DNA of 64,000 nt, taken from an uncultured Paracoccaceae bacterium (GTDB lineage Bacteria > Pseudomonadota > Alphaproteobacteria > Rhodobacterales > Rhodobacteraceae). Below the pieces are notes generated by a model. The model worked only from the letters and a program-made list of their open reading frames with translations. It was not told the DNA's origin and ran no database searches. This document shows, piece after piece, positions 19,231-28,184 of this stretch; position 1 is the stretch's first letter, and each line of letters opens with the position of its first letter. Position numbers and translations under genes: made by a program. The stretch spans positions 62,001 to 126,000 of the forward strand of contig CANMMF010000008.1 in assembly GCA_947498985.1 (NCBI GenBank), read 5' to 3'.

Positions 19231-20493
19231 ATGACAATGAACGACATGTTTCCCTCTCCGATGCGCGCTCTGAAAGCACGTTTCCTGCCCGCGGCGCGGC
19301 AGGCCGCGCCGCGCCCTGCCCCGCAAGAGGACGCCCGCCGCGAACCCGCGGCGGTGCCGCCGCTGCGCCCGCGCGTCGAGATCCCTGTCTGCGATCCGGC
19401 GCCCGATGCGGCAGCGATCATCGAGCTGCGCACCCGCAGCCGCCACCTCGCGCGGCAGGATCGCTGGGATACGCTCAGCGACGAGATCATCTCGTCGGAC
19501 CGGGAACGTCTGCTGACCCCTGGCGGCCGCCCCATCGCGCCGCTGCTGGCCGAAGGCGCCCGCGCCGACGCGGTGCGCGCCGCCCGCACCGGCATCGCCA
19601 GGGGCGAGGCGCGCGCGGCGCAATTTGCAATCTCGGCGCTCGAGGTGAACCTCGAGGACATGCCCGACTGCCCCGGCCTCTCGGCAGTGCTGGCGCTGAC
19701 CCATGTGGACATGGCGCGCGCCTGGCGGGGTGCGGCGCAGCTGAGCGATCTGGCGTCGAACCGGCGTGTGCCCTTCGACGCCCATCTGGCCGCCGCAACC
19801 GAACTGGCCGACCGCTTCGATCCGTTCGAGCGCGACATGCCGCTCTGGGCGCTGGTGCGCTGCGCCGTGCTCGATGGTGATCCGCAGCCCGCCCAGCGCG
19901 TGGCGGATGATTACGAGGACCTCATCGATCTCAACCCGATCACCCCGGATCACATGGTCGCGCTGGGGCGCGAGTTGTTGCCGCACCGGTTCGGCACCTG
20001 GGAAGCGGTCGATCTGCAGGCCCGCCGGACCGCCGCGCGCACCGCCGATATCTGGGGGCTGGGCGGCTATGCCTGGGTCTGGATGGGCGCGCTTGCGGGG
20101 GATGCCGGGCGCATGTCGCGGCTCGATCCGGAGCTGTTCACCGAAGCCCTGCACGACATCATGGCCCGCCATCGCGGCGACCAGCACATGGCCAACCGGC
20201 TGGCGGCGTTCACCGGCATGACCGTGGCGGGCTCCTCCGCGCCGGGGGCCGCGCGCGCCAGGGTGGCCGAAAGCTTTGGCTGGATCGCCCGCGATCACCT
20301 GCGCGAGCTGCACCCGATGGTCTGGGCGCAGGCCGCAACCCCCGGCGCGCCCGGCGGTTCGGAGATCGAGAAGGCGGATGCCTTCATTCGCGGCAAGGCC
20401 CGCGCGCTGTCGACCATCGCGCAGCATTTCGCCACGGAAATGGGCAATGGCGGGCGTGTGGTGTTCGACGCGGAGGGCGTGCGCGTGGGCTGA
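19231..20493 (+). CDS. Conserved hypothetical protein
   Basis: A 420-residue soluble protein I do not recognise. There is no signal peptide or membrane span. The body is alpha-helical in character, with alanine- and arginine-rich amphipathic stretches and aromatic patches such as IWGLGGYAWVWMGALAGD. The N-terminal 40 residues are proline- and arginine-rich, so the start is uncertain: ATG at 19231 or 19237, or an open upstream extension to 19084 that looks non-coding. Codon use matches its neighbours, which supports a real gene. It converges with the paa operon, ending 25 bases from it. Confidence 0.65.
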   Translation: MTMNDMFPSPMRALKARFLPAARQAAPRPAPQEDARREPAAVPPLRPRVEIPVCDPAPDAAAIIELRTRSRHLARQDRWDTLSDEIISSDRERLLTPGGRPIAPLLAEGARADAVRAARTGIARGEARAAQFAISALEVNLEDMPDCPGLSAVLALTHVDMARAWRGAAQLSDLASNRRVPFDAHLAAATELADRFDPFERDMPLWALVRCAVLDGDPQPAQRVADDYEDLIDLNPITPDHMVALGRELLPHRFGTWEAVDLQARRTAARTADIWGLGGYAWVWMGALAGDAGRMSRLDPELFTEALHDIMARHRGDQHMANRLAAFTGMTVAGSSAPGAARARVAESFGWIARDHLRELHPMVWAQAATPGAPGGSEIEKADAFIRGKARALSTIAQHFATEMGNGGRVVFDAEGVRVG

Positions 20494-20518
20494 GCGGCCT
20501 GCAAGCGCCCGCTTGCTT

Positions 20519-21283
20519 TCACCCGAGCCCCAGCCCCGCAAGCCGCGCCGTCACCGCCGCGTCCCATTCGGCGCGCAGCACCGCGTTCTCGCGCTGCCGC
20601 AGGCCTAAGGCGTGCAGTCGGTCGAACCGCACGGACTGCGGACCTCCAAAGCTCGCGGCCACCCGCGGGCGCCAATAGGCGACCGATGCCAGCGCCGTGT
20701 CGCGCCTCGACTTGTCCTCCGCGAGGCGCTCCAGACCTTCCAGACCCAGCTCCATATGCCGCTGCTCACGCGGCTGGATCTCGCGCATGACCTCGGCCAG
20801 CGGCGCATAGGAACAGGCGGTCAGCTCGCCAAGCTGGATCACCGTGGCCTGCCCCATCAGCACGTTCATCACAACCGCATCGACCCAGCCTGCAAGCGGG
20901 TAGTGGAACACCGACAGGCGCATGTCGCCGCCCTGCCGGGTGTGGCCCAGATCGTCGTCGCGCGCCACCCGCGCGGCCCAGTCATGGGCGGAGTTGTAGC
21001 GCGCCGCGTCGGTGCCGAACTCGACCATGAGCGCGAGGACACGCTCGGCATGATCGGCCTTTTCCAGCACGATCCGGCTCGCGGCAATACGCTCGCGGAT
21101 GCCCGGCGCCTTGTTGATCGCGTCGGCAAAGCCCGCCGAGCCCGCAAGCTCGCTGTCGACAAAGGAGGCCATCATGCGCATGACCTCGGCGCGGTAGCGC
21201 GGCGGCACATTGCCCGGCGCCGTCAGCTTGCCGCCGCGGGCGAGGTAGTCGGCCAGATCCATCGTATCGCTGTCATTCGTCAT
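20519..21283 (-). CDS. PaaA/PaaC-like ferritin-fold protein at the end of the paa operon
   Basis: A 254-residue protein of the phenylacetic acid catabolic (PaaA/PaaC) ferritin-like family and the last gene of the operon. Its ATG lies inside the end of paaE (11-base overlap), so translation is coupled. Candidate diiron ligands are Glu45, His78, Glu153 and the pair Glu173/His176 in EQRH. The second helix reads EKADH, so the residue three before His78 is Lys75 rather than Glu; Glu74 is one place off. The site may therefore be altered or empty. It is a third ferritin-like protein beside PaaA and PaaC. The fold is fairly sure; the role is unknown. Confidence 0.8.
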   Translation of the reverse strand: MTNDSDTMDLADYLARGGKLTAPGNVPPRYRAEVMRMMASFVDSELAGSAGFADAINKAPGIRERIAASRIVLEKADHAERVLALMVEFGTDAARYNSAHDWAARVARDDDLGHTRQGGDMRLSVFHYPLAGWVDAVVMNVLMGQATVIQLGELTACSYAPLAEVMREIQPREQRHMELGLEGLERLAEDKSRRDTALASVAYWRPRVAASFGGPQSVRFDRLHALGLRQRENAVLRAEWDAAVTARLAGLGLG

Positions 21284-22349
21284 AGCTGATCACCAGATTG
21301 TCCGAGAGCGGCACACATTGGCACGACAGCACGTAGCCCGCCCGCACCTCGTAATCCTCCAGCGCGTGGTTCACCGCCATCTCGACCTCCCCCTCGACCA
21401 CTTTCGCGCGGCAGGTCGAACAGACTCCCGCCTTGCAGGCAAATGGCGCGTCCATCTCCGCAGCCAGCGCCGCGTCGAGCACGGCGGTGCCGTCCTTGGG
21501 CATGCTGAAGGCGCGCGTGACCCCGTCGAGCGTCACCGACACCGCGCAGGTATTGCCGGTCGCGGCGGCCTGAACACCGGACACGGGCCTGGCCGCGCGA
21601 CCGGGTTGGGAAGAGGCAAAGAGCTCGAACTTGATCTGCGCATCCGACAAACCGTGGGCGCGCAGTCTTTCGGCGATGGTCAGCATCATCGGCTCCGGCC
21701 CGCAGATAAAGGCGGTGTCCACCGTCTCCGCATCGATCCAGAGCCGGAACAGCAGGTCCATCTTTTCCGCATCGATGCGCCCGGTGAAAAGATCGATCTC
21801 CTGCGCCTCGCTTTCCAGGATGTGGATCACCGACAGGCGCCCCAGATAGCTGTTCTTGAGATCCTCGAGCACCTCGCGGAACATGATCGAGCTCAGCTGC
21901 CGGTTGGCATAGACCAGCGTGATCCGGCTTTTCGGCTCGCGCGCCAGCACCGTTTTCAGTATCGACAGGACCGGCGTGATGCCGGAGCCGCCGGCAAAGG
22001 CCAGGTAGTGCTTTTCGGCATCCGGCTCGATCGGGGTGAAGAACCGGCCCTGCGGCGGCATCGCCTCGAGCCTGTCGCCGCGTCGCAGCGCCTCGTTGGC
22101 CCAGGTCGAGAAGGCACCGCCCTCGACCCGCTTGATCCCCACCTGCAACGTGCCATCGTCGAGCCCGGCGCAGACCGAATAGGAGCGGCGCAGCTCCTGC
22201 CCGTCAAACTCGCGCCGGAAGGTCAGATACTGGCCTTGGGTGAACGCAAAAGCCTCGGCGTCGGCGGGATCGGGGGTCAAAGTGACCACTACGGCGTCGC
22301 GCGTGTCCTTGCGGATCTCTGTCACCTCAAGCGGATGGAAACGGGGCAT
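21273..22349 (-). CDS. paaE: Phenylacetyl-CoA epoxidase reductase PaaE
   Basis: Moves electrons from NADPH through FAD and a 2Fe-2S centre to the PaaABC(D) epoxidase. The 358-residue protein has an N-terminal FAD domain with RRSYSVC (near 56), a nucleotide-binding block GGSGITPVLSILK (near 119) and a C-terminal plant-type ferredoxin domain with CKAGVCSTC and a fourth Cys in LSCQC. The ATG at 22349 follows AAGGTGAT, a good ribosome site; a GTG three codons earlier is weaker. It sits between paaD (72-base gap) and the extra ferritin-like gene (overlap). Confidence 0.96.
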   Translation of the reverse strand: MPRFHPLEVTEIRKDTRDAVVVTLTPDPADAEAFAFTQGQYLTFRREFDGQELRRSYSVCAGLDDGTLQVGIKRVEGGAFSTWANEALRRGDRLEAMPPQGRFFTPIEPDAEKHYLAFAGGSGITPVLSILKTVLAREPKSRITLVYANRQLSSIMFREVLEDLKNSYLGRLSVIHILESEAQEIDLFTGRIDAEKMDLLFRLWIDAETVDTAFICGPEPMMLTIAERLRAHGLSDAQIKFELFASSQPGRAARPVSGVQAAATGNTCAVSVTLDGVTRAFSMPKDGTAVLDAALAAEMDAPFACKAGVCSTCRAKVVEGEVEMAVNHALEDYEVRAGYVLSCQCVPLSDNLVISYDE

Positions 22350-22421
22350 GCGGATCACCTTGGGCTATGTCACGGGCGGCTAAGTGCGGGCGGCTAAGTG
22401 CGGGCGGATATTCGGGCGCGG

Positions 22422-22955
22422 TCAGTGGCATTTGAAATAGTCGAAGGGCTCAAGGCAGGCGTTGCAGACATAGGCCGCCTTGCAGGGGGTGGAGCCGAAC
22501 TGGCTGACCTTGCGGGTGTCGCCGGACCCGCAGCGCGGGCACGGGATCGTCAGGTTCGACCGGCCCGAAAGGCGTGCCGCGCGCGCCGCCATCGGCCCCG
22601 CGGACGCGGTGCCGTCCACCGGTGGCGCAATGCCGTAGGCGCGCAGCTTCTCGCGCCCTGCCCCGGTCACCCAATCGGTGGTCCAGGGCGGCGAAAGCCG
22701 CCGCTCCAGCCGCAGGGTTTCGATGCCGCGCCCACGCAGATAGGCCTCGATCTCCATGTCGATTACCGCCGTCGCGGGGCAGCCGGAATAGGTCGGCGTG
22801 ACCGCCACAACCAGCGTGTCACCGTCCCAGCGCACCTCACGCACGATGCCCAGATCGGTGACGGAGATCACCGGGATCTCCGGATCCGGCACATTGCCGA
22901 GCCAGTCGAGGATCTCCTCCGCCGAAGGTCGCGTGCCTGTCACATGCCCGGTCAT
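22422..22955 (-). CDS. paaD: Phenylacetyl-CoA epoxidase assembly protein PaaD
   Basis: A 177-residue protein of the DUF59/MIP18 type needed for an active PaaABCE epoxidase, probably for iron-sulfur or diiron maturation. The N-terminal domain has NVPDPEIPVISVTDLGIVR and the reactive-cysteine block TPTYSGCPAT. The C-terminus is a zinc-ribbon-like segment with CPRC and CNAC, ending FDYFKCH. The ATG at 22955 comes one base after the paaC stop codon, with GGTGAG as ribosome site. Confidence 0.95.
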   Translation of the reverse strand: MTGHVTGTRPSAEEILDWLGNVPDPEIPVISVTDLGIVREVRWDGDTLVVAVTPTYSGCPATAVIDMEIEAYLRGRGIETLRLERRLSPPWTTDWVTGAGREKLRAYGIAPPVDGTASAGPMAARAARLSGRSNLTIPCPRCGSGDTRKVSQFGSTPCKAAYVCNACLEPFDYFKCH

Positions 22956-22956
22956 C

Positions 22957-23757
22957 TCACCAGCTCGCATCCGGATAGGCTCGCGGCAGGAACTGCATTT
23001 CGGCCAGGACATAGCCCAGATGTTCGGTATGCCGCCCGGTCTTGCCGCCCAGATGCACATCGAGCCGGGTCTCGGGCCGCTGCAATGTCGCCTCGCCCAG
23101 CACGTCCTGCACCGCTGCGTCCCAGGCGTCGCGCAGCTCTGCGGGATGCGGCGCGATGTCGGCGGCGTCCATGGCGTCGTCGACCGCGTCGCCCCAGAAC
23201 ATCTCTCCGCAATAGGGCCAGAGGTGGTCCAGCGCGGCCTGCATGCGCCGATGGCTCTCCGCGCTGCCATCCCCGAGGCGGACCACCAGGTCCGACGAGC
23301 GTTCGAGATGATAGCTCACCTCTTTCAATGCCTTGGCGGCGATCTCGGCCACGCGCGGGCTCTTGCTGGCGGTCAGCCGCGTCAGCAGCTCGAAATGGAA
23401 CGCGTCGAACAGAAAGCCGCGCATCACCGTCAGCCCCATATCGCCCTTCGGCAATTCCACCAGCTTGATATTGCGGAACGCCATCGCGTCGCGCCGATAG
23501 GCCAGGTCGTCGGCGCTCCGGCCCTGCCCTTCGACCTCGGCGGCCAGCCCCAGCCACATCTGCGTGTGCCCGATGAGATCGAGCGCGGTGTTGGCCAGCG
23601 CGATGTCCTCCTCCAGCACCGGCGCATGGCCGCACCATTCCGACACCCGGTGGCCGAGGATCAGCGTGCTGTCGCCGATCCGGCACAGCCACTCAAACGC
23701 AGCACCGCTCTGCCCGGCAAAGAGCGGATCGGCCTGCAATTCTTCGTCAAGGGCCAT
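22957..23757 (-). CDS. paaC: Phenylacetyl-CoA epoxidase structural subunit PaaC
   Basis: A 266-residue ferritin-fold subunit that pairs with PaaA in the 1,2-phenylacetyl-CoA epoxidase. Known PaaC proteins lack a working metal site and act as structural partners. GDSTLILGHRVSEWCGHAP and DIALANTALDLIGHTQMW are characteristic phrases. Its ATG overlaps the paaB stop (TGATG); a GTG one codon earlier is possible. The tail FLPRAYPDASW is typical. Confidence 0.95.
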   Translation of the reverse strand: MALDEELQADPLFAGQSGAAFEWLCRIGDSTLILGHRVSEWCGHAPVLEEDIALANTALDLIGHTQMWLGLAAEVEGQGRSADDLAYRRDAMAFRNIKLVELPKGDMGLTVMRGFLFDAFHFELLTRLTASKSPRVAEIAAKALKEVSYHLERSSDLVVRLGDGSAESHRRMQAALDHLWPYCGEMFWGDAVDDAMDAADIAPHPAELRDAWDAAVQDVLGEATLQRPETRLDVHLGGKTGRHTEHLGYVLAEMQFLPRAYPDASW

Positions 23758-24041
23758 CACATGTGCCCCACGTCGTCGGGAATGTCGAAAAAGGTCGGGT
23801 GGCGATAGACCTTGGTCTCCGCCGGATCAAAAAGCGGCCCCTTCTCGGAGGGCGCGGACGCGGTGATATCCGTCGAGCGCACCGCCCAGATCGACACACC
23901 TTCCTTGCGGCGGGTGTAGACGTCGCGCGCATGGTTGATCGCCATCTCCGCATCCGGCGCATGCAGGCTGCCCACATGCCGGTGGTTCATCCCGTGCTGC
24001 CCGCGGATAAAGATCTCCCATAGCGGCCATTGCTTTTTCAT
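23757..24041 (-). CDS. paaB: Phenylacetyl-CoA epoxidase subunit PaaB
   Basis: A small 94-residue subunit of the epoxidase, thought to join PaaAC heterodimers. The whole sequence is typical: WPLWEIFIRGQHGMNHRHVG at the start, INHARDVYTRRKEGVSIW in the middle and IPDDVGHM at the end. It lies 12 bases after paaA and shares bases with the paaC start. Confidence 0.96.
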   Translation of the reverse strand: MKKQWPLWEIFIRGQHGMNHRHVGSLHAPDAEMAINHARDVYTRRKEGVSIWAVRSTDITASAPSEKGPLFDPAETKVYRHPTFFDIPDDVGHM

Positions 24042-24053
24042 CTCGAAAATCCC

Positions 24054-25049
24054 TTATTCCGCAGCCACTTGCGCATTGCGGCGCGCCTCGGCCTTGTCGG
24101 CATAGGCGCTGAGCCCGTCGCGGAACCAGGCGCCCTCCTCCCAGGCCGCAACCCGCGCGCCAAGCCGTTCCTCGTTGCAGGGCCCGTTGCCGCGCAGCAC
24201 CTCGAAGAACTCCTCCCAGTCGGGCTCGGCAAAGTCATAGCCGCCCTTCTCGTCATTCCAGGCCAGTGTTTCGTCGGGCACCGTCAGCCCCAGGAACTCC
24301 GCCTGCGGCACGGTCTGGTCGACAAATTTCTGCCGCAGCTCGTCATTGGTGTTGATCTTGATCTTCCACGCCATGTTCTGCGCCGAATGCACCGATTCCG
24401 CGTCCGACGGGCCGAACATCATCAGCGACGGATACCAGAAACGGTCGAGCGCATCCTGCGCCATCGCCTTCTGCGCCGCCGTGCCCTGCGCCATCTTCAT
24501 CATGATCGAGTAGCCCTGGCGCTGGTGAAAGCTCTCTTCCTTGCAGATCCGCACCATCGCGCGCGCATAAGGCCCGTAAGACGTGCGCTGCAGCGGCACC
24601 TGGTTCATGATCGCGGCGCCATCCACCAGCCAGCCCACCGCGCCGATATCGGCCCAGTTGAGCGTCGGGTAATTGAAGATGGAGCTGTATTTCATCCGGC
24701 CGGTGTGCAGCTTTTCCAGCAGCTCGTCGCGGCTTACCCCCAGCGTTTCCGCCGCAGAATAGAGGTAGAGCCCGTGCCCCGCCTCGTCCTGCACCTTGGC
24801 GATCAGGATCGCCTTGCGCTCGAGCGTCGGCGCGCGGGTGATCCAGTTGCCTTCGGGCAGCTGGCCCACGATTTCGGAATGCGCATGCTGGCCGATCTGG
24901 CGCACCAGCGTCTTGCGATACCCCTCGGGCATCCAGTCGCGCGGCTCGATCCGCTCACCGGCATCGATCCGGTCCTGAAACGCCTGCTCCTCCGGGCTCA
25001 GATCCTCGCCCGGCGCCTTGCCCTCGGATGTGACCATTTGTGCATACAT
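24054..25049 (-). CDS. paaA: Phenylacetyl-CoA epoxidase catalytic subunit PaaA
   Basis: The diiron oxygenase subunit that turns phenylacetyl-CoA into its ring 1,2-epoxide, opening aerobic phenylacetate degradation. The 331-residue protein carries both ExxH iron motifs, EAGH (in [20 protein letters not shown]) and ESFH (in [11 protein letters not shown]), with partner glutamates in HSEIVG and the third helix. It is the first gene of paaABCDE after the 120-base regulatory gap, so it likely has the operon promoter. Later pathway genes (paaG, paaZ, paaK, paaJ) are not in this window. Confidence 0.97.
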   Translation of the reverse strand: MYAQMVTSEGKAPGEDLSPEEQAFQDRIDAGERIEPRDWMPEGYRKTLVRQIGQHAHSEIVGQLPEGNWITRAPTLERKAILIAKVQDEAGHGLYLYSAAETLGVSRDELLEKLHTGRMKYSSIFNYPTLNWADIGAVGWLVDGAAIMNQVPLQRTSYGPYARAMVRICKEESFHQRQGYSIMMKMAQGTAAQKAMAQDALDRFWYPSLMMFGPSDAESVHSAQNMAWKIKINTNDELRQKFVDQTVPQAEFLGLTVPDETLAWNDEKGGYDFAEPDWEEFFEVLRGNGPCNEERLGARVAAWEEGAWFRDGLSAYADKAEARRNAQVAAE

Positions 25050-25169
25050 CGTGCCGCCTCCCTAACCGTTTCATGTCTATATCATCCAAAACATCACACG
25101 AGAAGTGAAAAAGATGCTCTGTGCGTGCTGCTTTCAGCGCGCTGCCAATTGTCAAGGCGCACCAGCACG
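25050..25169 (-). promoter_or_regulatory. Likely paaABCDE promoter and PaaX operator region
   Basis: A 120-base gap between paaX and paaA, more A/T-rich near paaA. It holds a dyad TCAC-N7-GTGA (25094-25108) about 45 bases before the paaA start and, on the minus strand, a TTGACA hexamer at 25150-25155, though no clear -10 box sits at the right spacing. PaaX proteins repress paa promoters until phenylacetyl-CoA binds, so this is the natural place for control. The exact operator is a guess. Confidence 0.4.
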
Positions 25170-26021
25170 TTACCTTGCCGCCTCACGCATGAGCCGGTCC
25201 TTGCGCCGCCGCGTGGCCTCGGTGGCCACCGGCAGGAGCCCGCTCGAATCGCGAAAGACCTCTCCCACATAGGCGTCCGCCTGATCGGTGAGCCGGAGAT
25301 AGAGCCGCACAAAAAGCCGCCTTGCCTCCGCCCCGCTCCAGTGCGCGGGCAAGGCAGAGACCGGCAGGCGCGGGTCCGCAAGCGCCGCCTGCCGGTAGCG
25401 GTGGATCAGCCGCAGACGCAGCGCAAGTGCCTCTGCACCGCCGGGCACCCCTGCCGCCAGCGATGCTTCCAGTGGCCCAAATTCCTGCAGAACGTCGCGA
25501 TACCCCGCATCGGCGGCCCCGAGCGGCCAATGCGCCGCGGCAAAATCGGGAAGATCCTCAACCCCCGCAACGGTTTCACAGGACATCAGCGCCCCTCCGG
25601 GACGCGGCACATCCTCACGGTTCGGAGCCAGGGCCGCCCCCGCCCCAAGCGGCACCCAGTCGCGCGACGGCAACGGATCGGGCACCGGCCCGACCGCCAG
25701 AAGCCAGCCTGTCGGATCCGGCGGGCGGGCGTAGAACAGCTGCCCGGCCCGCCCGTATTCCGCCGCCGCCGCCTGCGAAAGACGGTAATAGCTGCGCCGC
25801 CCGATCCGGTCACCTTCCAGTTGCCCCGCCGACACCAGACGCGACACCGCCGTCCGCACCAGGCTCTCCGAAAGCCCATGCGCCGCGCAGCACGCAATCA
25901 ACGTGCCCATCCAGAGCACCCCGCCACGCGGCAAGGCCACATCGCCGTAAAGCGTGACGATAAAGGCCGTCGCCCTCGGCGCAACCTGCGCCTGCCCAGC
26001 GTTTGGCAAATCTTCAATCAT
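25170..26021 (-). CDS. paaX: PaaX-family transcriptional repressor
   Basis: A 283-residue phenylacetyl-CoA-responsive repressor. The N-terminal winged helix has ATAFIVTLYGDVALPRGG and LSESLVRTAVSRLVSAGQL, with the wing GDRIGRRSYYRLS; the central and C-terminal parts match PaaX in length and in the aromatic GWLLAVGPVPD segment. It is the first gene on this strand, directly upstream of paaA and in the same direction, so it may control itself as well as the paa genes. The upstream 177 bases hold a repeat belonging to the dehydratase 3' end. Confidence 0.92.
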   Translation of the reverse strand: MIEDLPNAGQAQVAPRATAFIVTLYGDVALPRGGVLWMGTLIACCAAHGLSESLVRTAVSRLVSAGQLEGDRIGRRSYYRLSQAAAAEYGRAGQLFYARPPDPTGWLLAVGPVPDPLPSRDWVPLGAGAALAPNREDVPRPGGALMSCETVAGVEDLPDFAAAHWPLGAADAGYRDVLQEFGPLEASLAAGVPGGAEALALRLRLIHRYRQAALADPRLPVSALPAHWSGAEARRLFVRLYLRLTDQADAYVGEVFRDSSGLLPVATEATRRRKDRLMREAAR

Positions 26022-26120
26022 GGCACAGGATCAAACCACGCTTTGCCAGGCCTGTCATGTCCCAATCGGGGCGCTGCCCCCGACCGAGGCGCGCGCGCCG
26101 CTTCATCTCGCAGCTTACCT

Positions 26121-26180
26121 GCCGGGGGCGCGGGGAGGGGCAGCCCCCCCCGGCGGATCGGATCGCCGCTGGCGATCCGA
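26121..26180 (-). repeat. 3'-end modular repeat after the IlvD/Edd gene
   Basis: Read with the dehydratase gene, a hairpin TCGGATCGCC-loop-GGCGATCCGA (26158-26180) begins 18 bases after the stop. GGGGCTGCCCC (26137-26147) follows, then CCCCCGGCAGGTAA. The order of modules matches the one after the aldolase gene, with shared GATCGGATCG wording. It may act as a terminator or mRNA end protector. Confidence 0.65.
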
Positions 26181-26198
26181 CCGGTCAGATATCACAGC

Positions 26199-27998
26199 TC
26201 AATGATTGTCGCGCGGCATGTGCTTGCGGGCGATATCGCGGTACTCGGCCGCGCCGTCCAATGTCATGCCCTCGTCAAACCGGCCCACTTTCTCGCGAAA
26301 AAGCGCCTGCCAGGGCGACTGGCTTTCGGGCACGCCATACCCGCCTTCGGCGGCCAGCGCCCGCGCGCGGCTCGCCAGCTCGTCAAGCGGCACCAGCATC
26401 TCGGCCGTGCAGCTGTTGAGGTCGATCCGCACCCGGTCGCCATTCTGCAGAAGCGCCAGCCCGCCGCCATCCGCCGCCTCTGGCGACGCGTTCAGGATCG
26501 ACGGAGAACCCGATGTCCCCGATTGCCGCCCGTCCCCCACGCAAGGCAGGCTCTGCACGCCCTTCTTGAGCAAATAGGCCGGCGGGCGCATGTTCACCAC
26601 TTCCGCGCCGCCCGGATACCCCTTGGGCCCCGCGCCGCGCATGAAGAGCACGCAGCCTGCGTCGATCCCCTCGGCCTCGTCATCGATCCGGCTGTGAAAA
26701 TCCTCCGGCCCGTCGAAAACAACCGCCCGGCCTTCGAACGCGTTGGGATCGTCGGGGTTCGACAGGTAGGTCTTGCGGAAATATTCCGAGATCACGCTGG
26801 TCTTCATGATCGCGCTGTCAAAGAGGTTGCCGGTCAGATTGATGAACCCCGCATCCCTGACCAGCGGGTCGGCCACCGTGCGGATCACCTTGTGCTCCTC
26901 CGAGCGCACCGCGCCGCAATTGTCGCCCATCGTCTGCCCGTTGACGGTGACCGCTTCGGGATGCGGCAGCAGATCGGCCGCCATCAATTCGCCCACCACC
27001 GCCGGGACGCCACCCGCGTGCTGGTAATCCTCGCCCAGATACTCTCCCGCAGGTTGCAGGTTGACCAGCAGCGGCACATGGTGGCCCAGCGCCTGCCAGT
27101 CATTGTTGTCCAGCGGCACGCCGAGATGGCGCGCGATCCCGTTGAGGTGAATGGGCGCGTTGGTCGAGCCGCCAATGGCCGAGTTGACCACAATCGCGTT
27201 CTCGAACGCCGCCCGCGTCATGATGTCGGACGGGCGCAGGTCCTCCCACACCATCTCGACGATGCGCTTGCCGGTCATGTAGGCCGCCTGCCCGCGCTCG
27301 CGGTAGGGTGCCGGGATCGCCGCCGCGCCGGGCAATTGCATGCCCAGCGCCTCGGCGAGGCTGTTCATCGTCGTCGCCGTGCCCATCGTGTTGCAATAGC
27401 CCACCGAGGGCGTTGAGGAGGCGACGATGTCGAAAAACCCGTCATCGTCGATCTCTCCCGCCGCGTGCATCTCGCGCGCTTTCCAGACGATGGTGCCCGA
27501 CCCGGTGCGCTGCCCCTTGAACCAGCCGTTCAGCATCGGACCCACCGAAAACGCGATCGCCGGGATATTGACCGTCGCCGCCGCCATCAGCAGCGCAGGC
27601 GTGGTCTTGTCGCAGCCGATATTCAGCACCACCCCGTCCAGCGGATAGCCGTAGAGCGTCTCCACCAGGCTCAGATAGGCCAGGTTGCGGTCCAGCATCG
27701 CCGTGGGCCGCTTGCCGGTCTCCTGGATCGGATGCACCGGCACCTCGATGCAGGTGCCGCCCGCCGCGATGATGCCGTCGCGCACGCGTTTGGAGAGCTC
27801 GATATGATGCCGGTTGCAGGGAGAAAGATCGCTGCCGGTCTGCGCAATCGCGATGATCGGCTTGCCCGATTGCAGTTCTTCGCGCGTCAGCCCGTAATTC
27901 AGGTAACGCTCGAGATAAAGCGCGGTCATTTCCTGATTGTCGGGGTTGTTGAACCACTTGCGCGAACGCAAGCCCTCTTTGTCGATCTTGCGGGTCAT
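26199..27998 (-). CDS. IlvD/Edd-family dehydratase, sugar-acid type
   Basis: A 599-residue iron-sulfur dehydratase. Cluster-binding cysteines are expected in [17 protein letters not shown] and [12 protein letters not shown]. Family members either make branched-chain amino acids (IlvD) or dehydrate sugar acids. The opening [20 protein letters not shown] and [14 protein letters not shown] are features of pentonate/hexonate dehydratases such as L-arabonate dehydratase, so I infer a sugar-acid substrate rather than valine synthesis. No sugar transporter adjoins. The ATG at 27998 gives [16 protein letters not shown]; the open frame upstream is non-coding. It diverges from gatB. Confidence 0.85.
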   Translation of the reverse strand: MTRKIDKEGLRSRKWFNNPDNQEMTALYLERYLNYGLTREELQSGKPIIAIAQTGSDLSPCNRHHIELSKRVRDGIIAAGGTCIEVPVHPIQETGKRPTAMLDRNLAYLSLVETLYGYPLDGVVLNIGCDKTTPALLMAAATVNIPAIAFSVGPMLNGWFKGQRTGSGTIVWKAREMHAAGEIDDDGFFDIVASSTPSVGYCNTMGTATTMNSLAEALGMQLPGAAAIPAPYRERGQAAYMTGKRIVEMVWEDLRPSDIMTRAAFENAIVVNSAIGGSTNAPIHLNGIARHLGVPLDNNDWQALGHHVPLLVNLQPAGEYLGEDYQHAGGVPAVVGELMAADLLPHPEAVTVNGQTMGDNCGAVRSEEHKVIRTVADPLVRDAGFINLTGNLFDSAIMKTSVISEYFRKTYLSNPDDPNAFEGRAVVFDGPEDFHSRIDDEAEGIDAGCVLFMRGAGPKGYPGGAEVVNMRPPAYLLKKGVQSLPCVGDGRQSGTSGSPSILNASPEAADGGGLALLQNGDRVRIDLNSCTAEMLVPLDELASRARALAAEGGYGVPESQSPWQALFREKVGRFDEGMTLDGAAEYRDIARKHMPRDNH

Positions 27999-28184
27999 GG
28001 GCGGGGCTTTCCGAATTGAAGAACACGTCTCAGTGCAGCCTTCAGCGTATGTCAGCCACGCGGTCTTGGCCAGAGCCTGGTATACCATTTTGCGCCGCCG
28101 TTTCGGCCCGCATGCCCTGCCCCTCTTGCCCCCGCAGCGCCCCTGAATTAGACCGCAACGCGACCCCTGCAGTGAGGAGCGGAC

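Noticed and set aside
24030-27416. An 1128-codon open frame on the plus strand
   Set aside because: It lies antisense to paaA, paaX and the dehydratase, reads as His/Arg/Pro-rich low-complexity sequence and has no motif; long antisense frames are expected at this GC content.
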